This document shows positions 22,431-34,366 of a stretch of 64,000 nucleotides of DNA, one piece after another. Source of the DNA: Leguminivora glycinivorella (lineage: Eukaryota > Arthropoda > Insecta > Lepidoptera > Tortricidae). The DNA is taken from the NCBI RefSeq assembly GCF_023078275.1, contig NC_062977.1, positions 9,941,118 through 10,005,117 of the forward strand, given 5' to 3'. How positions within the stretch are numbered: position 1 is the stretch's first letter; every line of letters starts with the position of its first letter. A model generated the notes under the pieces. The model worked only from the letters and a program-made list of their open reading frames with translations. It had not been told where the DNA came from and did not search any database. The translations under genes were made by a program, and so were the position numbers.

Positions 22431-24049
22431 CACTCGGGTGCAAAGAAATCGGACCACCTCAGCATTTTCACAATTTGTGTAAAAACTATAAGCGTGACTG
22501 AAATAATTTTAATACCACCTGTTAGATAATTTTCTGCCCTATCAAATGACATCAATATTCAAGGGTAGGGGTGGATATTGAGTAAAATTTGGGCGGGGAA
22601 TTCAACCCCCCTCCAAATGTCTCGTTGAGACATGTACTGACAAGAACTTACAATTAGGCATAAAACCAGTAATTGTCAATGTGTGTGCATCATTCCTGAT
22701 TGATACGTCATCTTGAATACTGCTCTCATCGAATTGCCCCGGAAAAACTGAAGAAAAATGGATACCACCGAGGCTGAAGCTGGCCAAGCAGTTGCCCTGT
22801 TGCAAAATGGTCTTAGTCAGCGTGAAGTGGCTCGCCAACTCAACCTATCGAAATCATCAGTTCAACGTGTGTACCAGAGGTTCCTCAACGACCACATTCT
22901 CTCCAGAAGACCCGGATCAGGCAGACATCGCATCACTTCAGAGAGAGATGACCGATTCATCGTAACATCCTCGCTGCGAAACCGTCGACTGAATGCTGTT
23001 CAGCAGAAGCTACGAGACACCCGGAATGTGGTTGTTAGCAGATGGACCATCAGAAGACGACTGCTAGAGAAGGGATTGACAGCTCACAAACCTGCCAATG
23101 GCCCAAAGCTCACCCCAGACCACCGAACTGCACGACTTGCCTTCGCTCGGGAACATGAAAATTGGACCGTTCAGCAATGGCGGCCTGTGCTTTTTTCTGA
23201 CGAGAGCAGGATCACTTTGTTCGGCAACGATGGGCGGACACAAGTCTACCGAAGACCTGGAGAGCGGTTTTCGCAATGCTGCATCGCAGAACGTGTCGTC
23301 TATGGAGGAGGATCAATAATGGTCTGGGGAGGAATTTCTTTGGAAGCGAAGACGGACATCGTTTTCATCACAGGGCCAGGTACCAGGCCAAATCCGGGTG
23401 GTTTGACTGCTCGTCGGTACATCGAGGAAATCCTGGATGAACACGTGATCCCATTCGCGGGATACATCGGCGACGAGTTCATCCTGATGCAAGATAACGC
23501 TCGACCACATACGGCCCGGATCACTAAGGAGTACCTGGAGGAGGTCGGCATCGAGGTTATGGATTGGCCAGCACAAAGTCCAGACCTGAACCCGATCGAG
23601 CACCTATGGGACGAGTTGAAAAGAAGAGTTCGGGCCAGAAATCCCGCCCCTGAAGCGATTGAAGAATAATGGGCGGGCATCCCTCAAGACGTCGTGGTGA
23701 AATTGATAAGGTCAATGAAAAACCGAATGATTGCTTATCGTAAGGCTAGAGGAGGCAATACACGTTATTAAAAGCTGAAAATTGTTTTCATTTTTCCTTA
23801 TTTTCCCTGCAACCCCACTTTTCCCGTTAGGCATAAGTTTAACTCCAGTACGAATTTAGGGCAGCAACGTTCGAAGCCCTGAAAATCTGTAAATGTTGGG
23901 CGGAAACTTTTGAAAAGCATATGAATGTGTAAAGGAAAGCCGTAGCTTTCATTTGGTATATAACACATCGCGGTGTTGCTTACAGTTTTTACAGAAATTG
24001 AAGAAATGTTAAAATTGCTGGGGTGGTCCGATTTCTTTGCACCCGAGTG
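22431..24049 (+). mobile_element. Tc1-type DNA transposon (1.6 kb)
   Basis: The ends CACTCGGGTGCAAAGAAATC and its inverted partner at 24013-24049 define terminal inverted repeats; similarity extends with small gaps for about 70 bp. The right end is followed by TA (24050-24051). The left flank reads TG at 22429-22430, so one copy of the TA target duplication appears to have mutated. One transposase frame fills the interior. Confidence 0.92.
22758..23669 (+). CDS. Tc1-type transposase, truncated by a premature stop
   Basis: The protein would cut and paste the element by binding its inverted ends and inserting at TA. Seen: a helix-turn-helix with LSQREVARQLNLSKSSVQRVY (19-39, shown in part), a second DNA-binding region to about 110 with SRWTIRRRLLEKGL, and a DDE catalytic triad D148 (FSDES), D246 (MQDNARPH) and E281 (SPDLNPIEHLWDEL). 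The spacing between the last two is 34 residues, i.e. DD34E as in Tc1. A TAA at 23667-23669 stops the chain at 303 residues. The same frame then stays open for 33 more codons to a TAA at 23769-23771, and that tail looks like a normal Tc1 C-terminus. The full family length is about 340. The stop lies after the triad, so activity is uncertain. Confidence 0.93.
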   Translation: MDTTEAEAGQAVALLQNGLSQREVARQLNLSKSSVQRVYQRFLNDHILSRRPGSGRHRITSERDDRFIVTSSLRNRRLNAVQQKLRDTRNVVVSRWTIRRRLLEKGLTAHKPANGPKLTPDHRTARLAFAREHENWTVQQWRPVLFSDESRITLFGNDGRTQVYRRPGERFSQCCIAERVVYGGGSIMVWGGISLEAKTDIVFITGPGTRPNPGGLTARRYIEEILDEHVIPFAGYIGDEFILMQDNARPHTARITKEYLEEVGIEVMDWPAQSPDLNPIEHLWDELKRRVRARNPAPEAIEE

Positions 24050-24051
24050 TA

Positions 24052-25796
24052 TTTAAGTCAAACCTTTTCATTGCTTTATGTTTAAGGGAACACAGTACAC
24101 TCCTAGGATCCCTTGGGTACCTTAGAAGTATAATGTGCAAAACAAAGACGTTCTTTACATATTTTATCGTCCCGTGGGACTGTTTGGATAGGCACTAAAA
24201 AGAAAAGTGCGCGCGACATCATCATTCAAGCTGTTGTTATAACGGCAGCATATCTACTATATCTTAGCTATCGATACAAAAATAAAAAGATTGTTGTTTT
24301 GTTCTAAAATTACTTAGATGAAATTTAATAGGTAATTTTTCTCTAAATCCGGCGCTGTGTTAGTAGGTCCGGAATTAGGTCTCATACATATTATGGTAAC
24401 GCAGGTAAACATAGTTAGGTCTGAGTCTATGTCCTATGTACAGGAGAGAATAAAAACGATCACAGCACCACCACAAGCGCAGTTGTCCTAAACAAAGAAT
24501 TATAAGTTTAAACTTTCAATACGTATAGCTAAACAAATTGTCAAATACCAACGCGGAAAATCCCTACTTTTTCCTTCGAATTACGCCTAAATTTACAGTC
24601 CGCGATTAAAGTAAATCTTTAAACATTCACGAAGTAGTGTTATCCTTTTAGGTACGGCGCTAATAAATAATTTAAACGAAAATTAATGACCTTTTCTAAA
24701 CCGTATAAGTTTCTAAAAGGTCAGATTTGTCCAGATGCTTAATGCTACCCCAATGTAGCAGGTAACATTAATTGAATGCTACTTTTACTTGTAAAATGCG
24801 GATCACGTCTGTAAGTGCAACGATAGCGGCTGTAAGGTAAATGCTAATCGCATCATACCGTCGGCTAGGAATCAATATCGCGATTATGCCGCCCGTTGGG
24901 GGAGCTGACGTTGCATATAAACGGAGGTGACGCTCATGAAATCTCGCCCTAAATTAGATTTTGTCCAGTCCCTGTGGGGCGGTATTTCGTCCTTATTCAG
25001 CGGGAAAAGGATGCTCGTAAAATTCGGACTTAGTTTTATGTCATTGTGTTGCGAAAATGCTACTAAGGTAAAGTTTCAATTAGCTATTATGACAGAATCC
25101 TTATAGTATTTTATACAATCGTGATATAATACAAAGCTTTTCAGTCGAGTACCATGTTTAGGCCACGAAGCTTGCTGAGTGGCCTAATAGTTCGGTACGA
25201 GAGTGAAAAGCTTAATTATATCACTATTGTATACAATACTTTTTCTATGAGTCATCATTTTCATCATCAATGGACGAAAAATATCATCATTCAATTTAAA
25301 ATTAATGTTAATAGCGTCGTTCACCGTTGTATCAACATCGAATTACCTAGCAACCAATTGTTTATAATACCCATCTCGGATTGGTCGATACGCCATAGAT
25401 TAAAAAAAATGTGTTTCAGATGCAGAAAAATTTGCCAGGTATCGCAAATTAGTATAGAACTTGTATGAAGTTCTATTTTTGAATTTATTTCAGTTAACTA
25501 AAGTGAAGTGTAATGAAATATTATAGTTGACTAAGTGTCAAAGACTATCCAACACTGAAAAGTCAGCACTTATAGTTTAGTCTGTGGTGTCCTAATTGAC
25601 AGATTAAAGTCGACGAGTAGAAAAACATTATTTTTTGTAAAATCCTATGTAAGATTGCAATTCAAATTAAAAACATAACCTATCATTATGATACGCATAT
25701 ATATAAATTGTGGAGTCGCGGTATTGATTCAGCGTCTCCGTCACGACAAAAGTTTTATACACCCTGTTTTTATTGAATTCAGTTAACTTTAAGGGA
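24052..25796. other. No gene recognised
   Basis: AT-rich flank to the right of the Tc1 element. Small open frames, such as 25154-25468, show no motif. No repeats with clear ends were found. Confidence 0.3.
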
Positions 25797-25916
25797 AGGT
25801 TCTTTAGATCAAATACAATTAATTTCTCTAAGACACTAGCGTCTTAACTCTTACAGAGGTTCTTTAGATCAAATACAATTAATTTATCTAAGAAACTAGC
25901 GTCTTAACTCTTACAG
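25797..25916. repeat. Tandem duplication, 2 x 60 bp
   Basis: 25797-25856 and 25857-25916 are consecutive copies of a 60-base unit that begins AGGTTCTTTAGATC. They differ at only a few positions (for example TTTCTCTAAGACAC against TTTATCTAAGAAAC). Confidence 0.85.
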
Positions 25917-27124
25917 TTATCGAGTTATTAAAAAAATAAAGATAATTACTGAACAAGTGTGTGGCAGCCTTTACCAATTCCTAATGTTATTTGTTTTGAC
26001 ATGTGCCGTCAATCACTTGACACCAACTTGAATGTTATCCTTAAGGGTCTCCCACACTAATAAATTCATTTATTATGTATGAAAATAATGAAAAAAATTT
26101 TTTTGCGAATTTAACTAACAGTGATATACAGGGTGGTTCCTGATAACGAACCTAACCACGTGTCAAATTTAGCGGAAAACAAAAAAAAAACACGGTGAAG
26201 GTATGTATCAAAAACAAAATGGTTAGTTATGTTAACAGAAAATGAAGTTTACAGGTACTACGAATTTATTTCGTTATTATTCATAAGATCATACACCAAC
26301 AAATTTTTTTTATTGGAATTAATGCATTGACTAGCAGGCAATTTATAAGGTAGGTCTTTAGTATCTTATTAAACCTTCTAGGTCTAACTACGCTAATTAT
26401 ATCTTTTAGCATGTTTTTAGAAAAACCCAAAAATAATCTTCACATGTAGAGCAAACATGTTTAAAAAACTACCAATTACAAACATATAACTGGCAACAGC
26501 AATATTCGCAAGGCTTTCTATGAACAAGCTCAATCTAGGGCACAATATACCTGGCCTGCTTGCGAGCCCTATTTGCATTAGGCGGGCTCTGAATTCTTTA
26601 ACGTTTGCTTTGCTTAAGGGCAACGGATCCGATTTAAATCGAAAACAGAGTTAATCTCCGAAAAAGTGAATAGCGATTAGCAGTTCACTTATCGCAGAGC
26701 AGGCACGACCTTTGGCATTCCAGGAATGATACTGCGCGGGAAGTTTATACTTTTTGTTCTCTCCGCTTACTGAGCCCATTAAAGAAACCATTGTAAACGT
26801 ATCTTTGAAATCATAACAAAAATGCGTATCTGGAGATCACACATGTCCAGTTGAACATATGGTCGGTTAGTGATGGATATAAAAGGCCCGAGATACGGAA
26901 CAAAGGTAGGCTCCTCGCACACCTTTCGACGGTCGTGGCTGCTGAATAATTGAATACGTTATACCTACTTGGCGGGGTCGGCTGCGAGATCCCCTCATCC
27001 AAATGTGTGCATACGCGTCGTATCCGACAAAACAACGCACTGGTAACCGAATTCGCTCAATGGCGATTAAATAATTTATGTGCAAATTTACCTGTATATT
27101 ATATTTAAATACGTCTACAATAAG
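25917..27124. other. No gene recognised
   Basis: AT-rich. Frames around 26810-27140 on minus show no motif. Nothing else is supportable. Confidence 0.3.
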
Positions 27125-27485
27125 TAAGGTACAGCGGGGCAAAACCTCGACTGGGGGGCCATTGTAACTAATCCATTTCTTCCATTATTACAGTACTAGC
27201 TTTTACCCGCGGCTTCGCCCGCGTAATAAAAGTATTCATTAAGATTTTCATTTGGATCCTTAGGTTTCTCTGTAGGTATATTTATCTGCGATTATTTCGA
27301 TTGCACATAATACTTTTGCTTGCAATGATTGTAGAAATATTACACATCGACCACAGCGTAGGTAATTCTATATACGCTGGGGAAACCTTTATAAACATCC
27401 CACATAGCCCGTATTTCGACACTCTTGCTACCGAGTTAGTTGCTGATGAGAGCAGTCTCATGTCACCATAGAAACACATTTACAC

Positions 27486-28262
27486 GAGTTGGGAAAAAAC
27501 TACAAATACAGTGTTTGGATACCGCACGAACTTGATAGAGATCAACTAAACCGCCGTGCCGATATCTGCATACAACTTCTGTCTTTTCGCCGCACATTCA
27601 ACTGGTTGGACCATCTTATCACTGGAGATGAAAAATGGGTCTTATATATAAATCACTCACAAGGTTAACTGGAAGAAATCCCTTAATGGGATAAGTTCGC
27701 CTTTGTACAAATGATGTGTGTGTTCTTTTTTTCTTTACTGTGTGTGTTCTTATCTTTGTACAATAAAGTGTATTACTACTACTACTACTAAATCACACAC
27801 GCAAACGTCAGTGGCTAGCTCCAAACGAAAAAGGATATTCACTGGGAACTCCTACCAAGTGGAATGACTGTTACCGCATCAGTATACTGTAATCAGCTTG
27901 AAAATTTAAACCAAAAAATCTGTCAGAATCGTCCACAGCATGCTAAAGTTTTTTTCTTACACGACAATGCTCGCCCACACATTGCAAAAGTGACTCGGCT
28001 AAAGCTATTGGAGCTAGGTTGGAAAGTGATACCTCATCCACCGTACTCTCCAGACTTGGCACCTACGGATTACGCATTGTTCAGATCGCTAAGCAATGCC
28101 TTGAATGAAAAAAAGTTCGATGATCAAGCCCATCTACGACAGTACATAGCTGAGTTTTTTGAATCTAAACCTAAGAACTACTTCGCCGATGCTATTCATT
28201 CTTTACCAGAACGATGGAGACAAGTAGTAGATAACGAAGGCCATTATATTTTTTATAAATGA
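27486..28262 (+). pseudogene. Mariner transposase remnant
   Basis: Two coding blocks remain. 27486-27656 reads through VWIPHELD and ITGDEKW, the first catalytic Asp region. 27797-28262 carries QWLAPNEKGYSLGTP and then, after a frameshift with loss of the usual VWWD region near 27863, HDNARPH and YSPDLAPTDYALF. The two aspartates are 34 residues apart, giving DD34D as in mariner. The C-terminal part (RWRQVVDNEGHYI) ends at a TAA at 28260-28262. The N-terminal DNA-binding domain is missing. When one copy of the target repeat is ignored the frame crosses the LINE insertion without a shift. Confidence 0.88.
27657..27790 (+). repeat. 5'-truncated LINE tail inserted in the mariner
   Basis: The insert contains GGGATAAGTTCGCCTTTGTAC, CAATAAAGTG and ends in a (TAC)n run. 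It is flanked by the duplication AATCAC (27651-27656 and 27791-27796). It is a typical 3' end of a lepidopteran non-LTR element with a short microsatellite tail. Confidence 0.85.
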
Positions 28263-28371
28263 TTAAAATAATAAATTAAATAAAAATTACAATATTGGTT
28301 ATGATTCGCTCATTACTTTCTTACCAACCCAATATTTGCCCCCCAGTCGAGATTTGCCCCGCTGTACCTTA

Positions 28372-28750
28372 CTTTAATTTGTTCACGGTTTCCGTATGGG
28401 TATTTTATTTAATAAATATATGTATTTTTTTTTTGTTTCCAACTTAAATAATGTATTTCAGTGGAGGTAACAAGGTACGTGGTGGTTTGCTTCCTTCTCT
28501 AGTATTTTCCCGTTTGACGAAATTTGATATAAACCTTGTCAGTCTCATAACAAAATACTAATGGGACTTAATTTTACAGATGTGAATTATTAGGTCGACA
28601 ATCAACTTCCAACTCATATTGCACCGAAGTAATGGAAATTGTGGTAAACTAAATAGTATATTTATTCATTTTCTTTATAATTTCTTCTATAACAGCACAA
28701 TAGTGAATGTTTCCTGAAATAAATGGTTAATTCACTAGTTTTTTTCCGCA
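28372..28750. other. No gene recognised; AT-rich
   Basis: Only AT-rich sequence is seen. Confidence 0.3.
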
Positions 28751-28752
28751 CG

Positions 28753-28870
28753 CTTTTAAATATTTATTTATTTATACTTTATTTCACAATAAAAATAGTA
28801 CAAATGGCGGACTTAATGCCTTAAGGCATTCTCTACCAGTCAACCATAGGGCAAACCAGAAATTCGCGAA
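28753..28870 (-). repeat. LINE 3' tail
   Basis: On minus the sequence contains GACTGGTAGAGAATGCCTTA, GGCATTAAGTCCGCCATTTG and an AATAAA-type tail with (AAAT)n. It matches the plus-strand copy at 33235-33335. It is the end of a non-LTR retrotransposon; the sequence further up to 29060 is not recognised. Confidence 0.75.
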
Positions 28871-29291
28871 TGTGGAAATATGTAGGTACCTAAGTAGTTT
28901 AGGTAATTGTGTTGGAATGTCGCGGCAATAACATACGAATAATAACAAAACTAACTCCTTGTGCCGAAATCCTTTCGTGGTAAATATAAAGTTAATAGTT
29001 GGGTTTGAGGTCAGCTTGCTTTCGGTCGGTAATTCGGTATGTAAGTTCAGTCCATTAACCATTTTCCGGTCAGAAGCAAATAAGTAGTTATGTTTACTGA
29101 GTTTACAGTTTAGTTACATATTATAATTATTCATTGCTTTATTTTGTTGATTAATAAGGTAACGGACTCAATCATGGACAGTTAAAGATAAAATTTTGCT
29201 TTGGAGCAACTAACTAGTATATTTTATATCTTTCTCATGGATAATGCAGTAAGTAAAACTCATTCAAGTTTACACCGAGTACCGAGTTTTT

Positions 29292-29545
29292 TTTTTTTGA
29301 CGACCGGTCTGGCGTAGTCGGTAGTGACCCTGCCTGCTGCGCAGCGGTCCCAGGTTCGAATCCCGGTGAGGGCATTTATTTGTGTGATGAGCACAGATAT
29401 TTGTTCCTGAGTCTATATAAGTACTTATATATTATATATATCGTTGTCTGAGTACCCACAACACAAGCCTTCTAGAGCTTACCGTGGGCCTCAGTCGATC
29501 TGTGTATGAATGAATGTCCTATAATATTTATTTATTATATTTATT
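29292..29545 (+). repeat. tRNA-derived SINE
   Basis: A Pol III A box TGGCGTAGTCGG is at 29310-29321 and a B box GGTTCGAATCC at 29353-29363, at the spacing of a tRNA gene. The tRNA-like part is followed by an unrelated body (GATGAGCACAGATATTTG ... CCTCAGTCGATCTGTG) and an AT-rich tail near 29520-29555. It does not fold as a functional tRNA with a complete acceptor stem that I can see. A decayed relative on minus is at 52150-52265. Confidence 0.85.
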
Positions 29546-29559
29546 TATTATTATTATTT

Positions 29560-30215
29560 GTCTGTCTTTTCCATATCTCGGGACCATGGGGTCCCGGACC
29601 TTTGGGAGGCATGCGTGGGGCCGAAGCCAACAGCACAGAGGCCCTTTTAGACATTTTAATCTAAAGGCAAGGGATACACGTGGCGGATACCATCCCCGAG
29701 CGCACAATATGATACAACCGGAGATGGTCCCCGCCAGGTGCAAAGACTATTGCAGTGCAGCACTTTTGTGTTGCGATGGGAGCTAAGGTCATAGGTTATT
29801 GTTTTGAAAGTTGGATGAACTGGTTACAGGGCTATGGGAGGAGACTATAGGACACCTGCCGTGACAATTAGTCTCACAATTGTAAAAGGCAGGCGGTGAC
29901 TCGCCAACTCATTGAGTGGGCCCTGCAAAACGGCCGCACGCACGGTGCGACAACAGAGCAACACTTGAGAGTGGCTAAAAGGTTGTCGAGAGGTGAGTCT
30001 GCGGTAGCTTGGTTCCTGGTGTTCCATTCAGCAGGCCGCCGGCGTTATGACATTTTACACTTCCAACCTGGAGCATAGGTCCCGCTCTTGCGAATCCACT
30101 CTGGCCGGCCGGTTAAGGCAAGCGCAGAGGCGAGGGCTAGATGGAAGTGCCCTCTGGAATAGGGGTCCGCGGTGTCGCCACTCACCGTCAGCTCGCCAAA
30201 GCTGCCTATCGGGAC
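29560..30215 (+). repeat. GC-rich dispersed repeat, class unresolved
   Basis: A GC-rich block of about 650 bp in AT-rich DNA, including GACCATGGGGTCCCGGACC and GGCCGGCCGGTTAAGG. Small frames on both strands carry no motif. I infer a retroelement untranslated region, because it follows a SINE tail and ends against an AT-rich (TTATTATTATT) run, but it is not identified. Confidence 0.4.
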
Positions 30216-31624
30216 TATTATTATTATTTATACTCAACTCTCTGAGCAACATTACCAAGAATTCGTCTTGATATTTTTTTTTCAGTAAACTGATGACTTT
30301 TATCTTGCCGCCAAATCCTTCACCTTCAGAAATAACCGAATTAAATTAAACTTCAAAATTAAACAGCTCTATGACCCTAGTTTATGGTACATTGCCGTCA
30401 GTTTTAGAATCTAATTTTAGATAGGTACTTATTTTTAAGGATTTGTGTTTTTTGTCCATAATGGCATCACCGTCCATTATAGGGTATTTTACATTACACG
30501 TCTTTAATTATTTCACAGTTTCGCCAAGTCGCCTTGAGATAGAATACATAGAGCAATACGATGGTAGTTTGAACGATAAATTTAAACACTACCGAAGGGA
30601 TTACAGCGTTTTAAATCGACACCAATTACGAATTTCGTTCACGTGTATCGTACGACGTTTTCCAGTATATATTGCCGTTTGCAGTAAAAACGAAGAATAA
30701 TGTGTCCATACCTAATATTTATCTATTCAAAAGCGGCAACTTTATTTAGCACAGTGCCGAATTTCGACGCTCGGAGAAAAGAAAAAAACAAGCAAATATA
30801 GGTATTCAGGTAATTGCAAAAACAGAGTAGTCTCGCCGTCCGCGTTTCGAAAATCCTCTCAACTGTCAACATGAGAAACACCTACACCAACTTTTCTGCA
30901 CTTTTACGTCTTTTCAAGCACAGTAACAAACCAAACAAAGCTTTTTGTTACCTACTTGTTATCGCTTTGACGACAATCCTTTTATAAAAAAGGTACGATG
31001 TATTTACTCGGGACCTTTTGGCGTGGAATTTGGTCCTTCAAATTCATAGACAATTCATTTGCTCTCAGCGTGCGTATTTTAAGAATATAGAATATTTACA
31101 CAAATCATATCATATCTCGTTGAAATGAGTATGATTGAATTGGAATACGTGTAGGTACATATATACTTGCTTAAAACGTGAATAAAGCAGCAAGTCAATA
31201 AGACAGCTACATTCAAACGACCTAGAGGGGATTAATATCAGACTATAAACCTTGATTGAAAAATATTTAATCCATTAGATGATTTGATTGCAATATGTCG
31301 TTATTGGCTGGGTGCAAAGTAGGTGGTGGGAGAACTACGAATCGATCGCAGCGCGCATCGTGGCCAAAAAAGGAAGTGTCGGCAGACCAACTGTCACTTT
31401 TTACAGCGATATTTACGATTTTACGTATCCGTGCATTTAAAGTAAATATAAATAAATATGCGTCCCGATACTTGCTGCGTAGTTAACTGTAAGAACACTA
31501 GAAAAAACAGTGATCACTAATTTTATAAATTTGCACAAGCAAATTGGAAACGAGACCAAAAAATTAAATGGATAATCGCCGGAAAAAATAAGTAATCTAA
31601 CATACTTTTAATAGTTATTTGTTA
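30216..31624. other. No gene recognised
   Basis: AT-rich. The frame at 30443-30700 (85 codons) shows no motif. Near 31456 a short peptide with the spacing TCCVVNCKNTRKN resembles the start of a THAP zinc finger but stops at once. Confidence 0.3.
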
Positions 31625-32055
31625 TACAAGGGGGCAAAGTTGTATTTTAACGCCGAGTGTGGAATTGAAAAACGAGCAAGTGAAAGGATTCTATAGTTGA
31701 ACCACGAGCGAAGCGAGTGGTTCGAGAATAGAATCCTGAACTTGCGAGTTTTTTAACACACGAGAAGTAAAATGCATAGTGTAACACAAAACTTTTCCCC
31801 TCACTGTAGCGAGGAAACTACAACGCAAAAAATGCGTTTATCACTGCTTCCAGTAGTTCCACAGGTGGTAAATCATCTTTATTACGAGTACTTAGATTCA
31901 CCTACTTTTATCAATTTTAAAGCAGTTAATTTGACTTTATTCAAGGTCAAATTACTTTACCCACTAGTGGATAAAATGCGTTTTTACCCGCTGGTATTAA
32001 AGGACAAAACACGTGTTTCCGAGCTAGTGAGGGGAAAAACAACAAACATTTAAAA
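31625..32055 (+). repeat. Dispersed repeat with GAGCGAAGCGAG palindromes
   Basis: The block contains ACCACGAGCGAAGCGAGTGG and related inverted motifs (TTCTATAG ... AGAATAGAATCC). A plus frame at 31772-32053 lies inside but shows no known domain. I recall the type from lepidopteran repeats; edges are approximate. Confidence 0.4.
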
Positions 32056-32179
32056 ATGACAAAAATTCTGCATTATTAACGACACTCCAGCCATAAAATA
32101 GTTTTCTCCGATATATATGAAATGCGTTATTCGCTAAAATCGGTTTACTTCTTTAAGTATTTACATATTTTCCATGAGA

Positions 32180-32425
32180 AACTTCGTGTGTACATACATA
32201 CATACATACAATCACGCCTGTATCCCATGAAGGGGTAGGCAGAGCACATGAAACTACTCAAGCTTCAGTGCCACTCTTGGCAAAAGGGGTTGACAGAAAA
32301 CGAAACTGTGACATTGCAGTGACAGGTTGCCAGCCTCTCGCCTACGCCACAATTTAACCCATATCCCACAGCGACACACACACACACCACACCACAAACA
32401 CACACACACACACACACACTTCGTG
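32180..32425 (+). repeat. Lepidopteran retroposon with TACA and CA microsatellites
   Basis: A (TACA)n tract at about 32189-32209 is followed by CACGCCTGTATCCCATGAAG, GGGTAGGCAGAGCACATGAA and a (CA)n tract at about 32376-32420. I know this unit as a frequent moth dispersed repeat. Non-coding. Confidence 0.7.
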
Positions 32426-32429
32426 TGTA

Positions 32430-33234
32430 CTACTTGAAATTTATTGATTGTGACATTGTAGACGGAAATTAAAAAAAGTGAATGTTATTATCGACATCGA
32501 CACTATAAATTTATATGGTCTAATGATATATTACGCTATTTCATTAGAATTATTTGTTTATTTATTACTTTCTCTTCGTATTGACAGAAAGCCGTGTGGC
32601 GTTTCAAAGTCCGCCGTAATTGTAACCGCCAGCTGACGCTGTCACCGTGCACCCAGCCAATAGTCTCCATAAAATAAGTATATCTACGCACTTAATTAAA
32701 ACACCCTCTATCCCTAAAATTATTCAAAGTATTATACTTAGGGTTAATTTTTTTATTGCTTCTCGTTAATATCTTAAGGTTAAAATACTTAAAATAATGG
32801 TGCCTATACAAAAACGACTTCATCGGCTGAAGTTCGTTTTTCTATAATTAAGATCCATTATGCCAAAGTTTTCTTAATTACGGACTTTGGACGCTGAATG
32901 ACACCTGTGAGCTACTTGGGCAACTTTTATTTAAAATCACTTGCCTGATGTTTAGAGGGAAGTGGCTGTTATAATAAAAGTTGTAATGGAGGCTTTTACA
33001 AGGAATGCTCGTTTTATGGATGGCCGACTAACATAACGTCACAATTTGAACTACATACAGACACGTCAAATATTAGATCTTACTTTATAGCTCGGATCTG
33101 TCAGTGTCAAGAATAATGATTTATTTGAAGTAGCGTAATATTTCAGTATAAGCTATAATATTTAAAAAAAAATTTGGAAAGTAGGTACGTAAGTGTGTTG
33201 TGTTGTGTTTTATGACCCTGCACCAACACGATCT
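32430..33234. other. No gene recognised
   Basis: AT-rich with no motif-bearing frame. Confidence 0.3.
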
Positions 33235-33335
33235 CTCGGTTTAGCCCATGGTTGACTGGTAGAGAATGCCTGCTAGCATTAAGTCCGCCATTTGTACTTT
33301 TTTAATTGTGCAATAAAGTTTAAATAAATAAATAA
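33235..33335 (+). repeat. LINE 3' tail
   Basis: It carries GACTGGTAGAGAATGCCTG, ATTAAGTCCGCCATTTGTAC, GCAATAAAG and an (AAAT)n tail, the same family as 28753-28870 in the opposite orientation. Confidence 0.8.
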
Positions 33336-33794
33336 GTACCCAAGAATTTTCTTTCATAACTTTTTATCAGGGAAAGTCGTTAACTCCATAAGTTAAAAGT
33401 AGGAAATATTTTCTTGCATAACTTGAAAGTAGGAAAAACCAACTGTCGAATTTTGCCATAAGGCATAAGAATGAATTTATCAGTAGGTATTAAGTTCGAT
33501 GGTATCTTCCGTAAAAAATCGTAATCGTTGAGACGGCCGCTTGTCTTACAGAATTGCTTAATAACGCTAAAACCTAAAATATATTGTCTCATTTTCCTAA
33601 AAGAACAACGATTGGCACTGGCACACAGGCGTTGGTCGGCTGCTATACCTGGCTAAAACCAAGCTGAGCGGACTGTAATATTGGCTATTACAGGCACCTG
33701 CGCACGAAAACGTAATGATATGCACCGCCCGCCGCGCCCAATCGTTTAAGCTTCTCGTTAACTGCTTTCCGGTAATATTAGGTATATTGTAAGT
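33336..33794. other. No gene recognised
   Basis: No family motif in either strand; moderate GC at 33600-33740. Confidence 0.3.
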
Positions 33795-33802
33795 ACTTAG
33801 AA

Positions 33803-34105
33803 CAGCGGTTCTCAAACTTATTTTCCCATGGAACCCTTTTAGAAAGTAAAACATCTGACGGAACCCTTAATTTTTTTTTTATTGCAATCTTTATTTTAAT
33901 AAGCAATCATGATAGTAAAATCTAATCACTTGATTCTAATGTGAGGTATTACATGAAGCAGTTTTTTATTTTTTAACAATTGGTGAATATTTGGTTTTAT
34001 GGAAGAGAGTTGAAGTTGCATCTCAGGTACCCAAAATTCACACGGAGCCCCCAGAGAGGCTTTGCGGAGCCCTAGGGTCCGCGAAGCTCACTTTGAGAAT
34101 GGCTG
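33803..34105. mobile_element. Non-autonomous hAT element (303 bp)
   Basis: The ends CAGCGGTTCTCAAACTT and (inverted) CAGCCATTCTCAAAGTG are typical hAT terminal repeats. They are flanked by an 8-bp target duplication, ACTTAGAA (33795-33802) and ACTTAGAG (34106-34113), which differ at one base. There is no transposase, so it would depend on one supplied in trans. Confidence 0.9.
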
Positions 34106-34312
34106 ACTTAGAGTAATATGAACAACGTACGGAAAATAAAAACATAATTAATGAAAGATACCTAATTAGATATAGGAGACGCCAAACCGTCTGCTCCTAT
34201 GTTTCTCACCGCAAGCAATATCTTCCGCCTATCATACAAACAAACCAACAAACCAGCAAAACCAACCAGTCAAGCATACAAACCAGTGTTAAGGTTGTCA
34301 ATAGTACAGTCA

Positions 34313-34366
34313 GCTGCACAGAAAAGTAGACCCCCTTGCATACAGATTTGTACAGCTGACTGTACA
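34313..34366. repeat. Small hairpin element
   Basis: GTACAGTCAGCTG on the left pairs with CAGCTGACTGTAC on the right around a short loop. It is a palindromic MITE-like unit of about 54 bp. Confidence 0.6.

Larger units (their letters stand above)
27127..28369 (+). mobile_element. Decayed mariner element with nested insertions
   Basis: The left end AGGTACAGCGGGGCAAAACC and the inverted right end ...GGGCAAATCTCGACTGGGGG (as read on minus) match over about 30 bp. TA lies at both borders (27125-27126 and 28370-28371). The interior holds a broken mariner transposase. A foreign block at about 27190-27480, containing CCCGCGGCTTCGCCCGCG, replaces the N-terminal coding region, and a LINE tail is inserted at 27657-27790. 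Confidence 0.88.

Noticed and set aside
29310..29365. A functional tRNA gene
   Set aside because: A and B boxes are perfect, but the sequence continues into a SINE body and AT-rich tail, and I could not pair a full acceptor stem.
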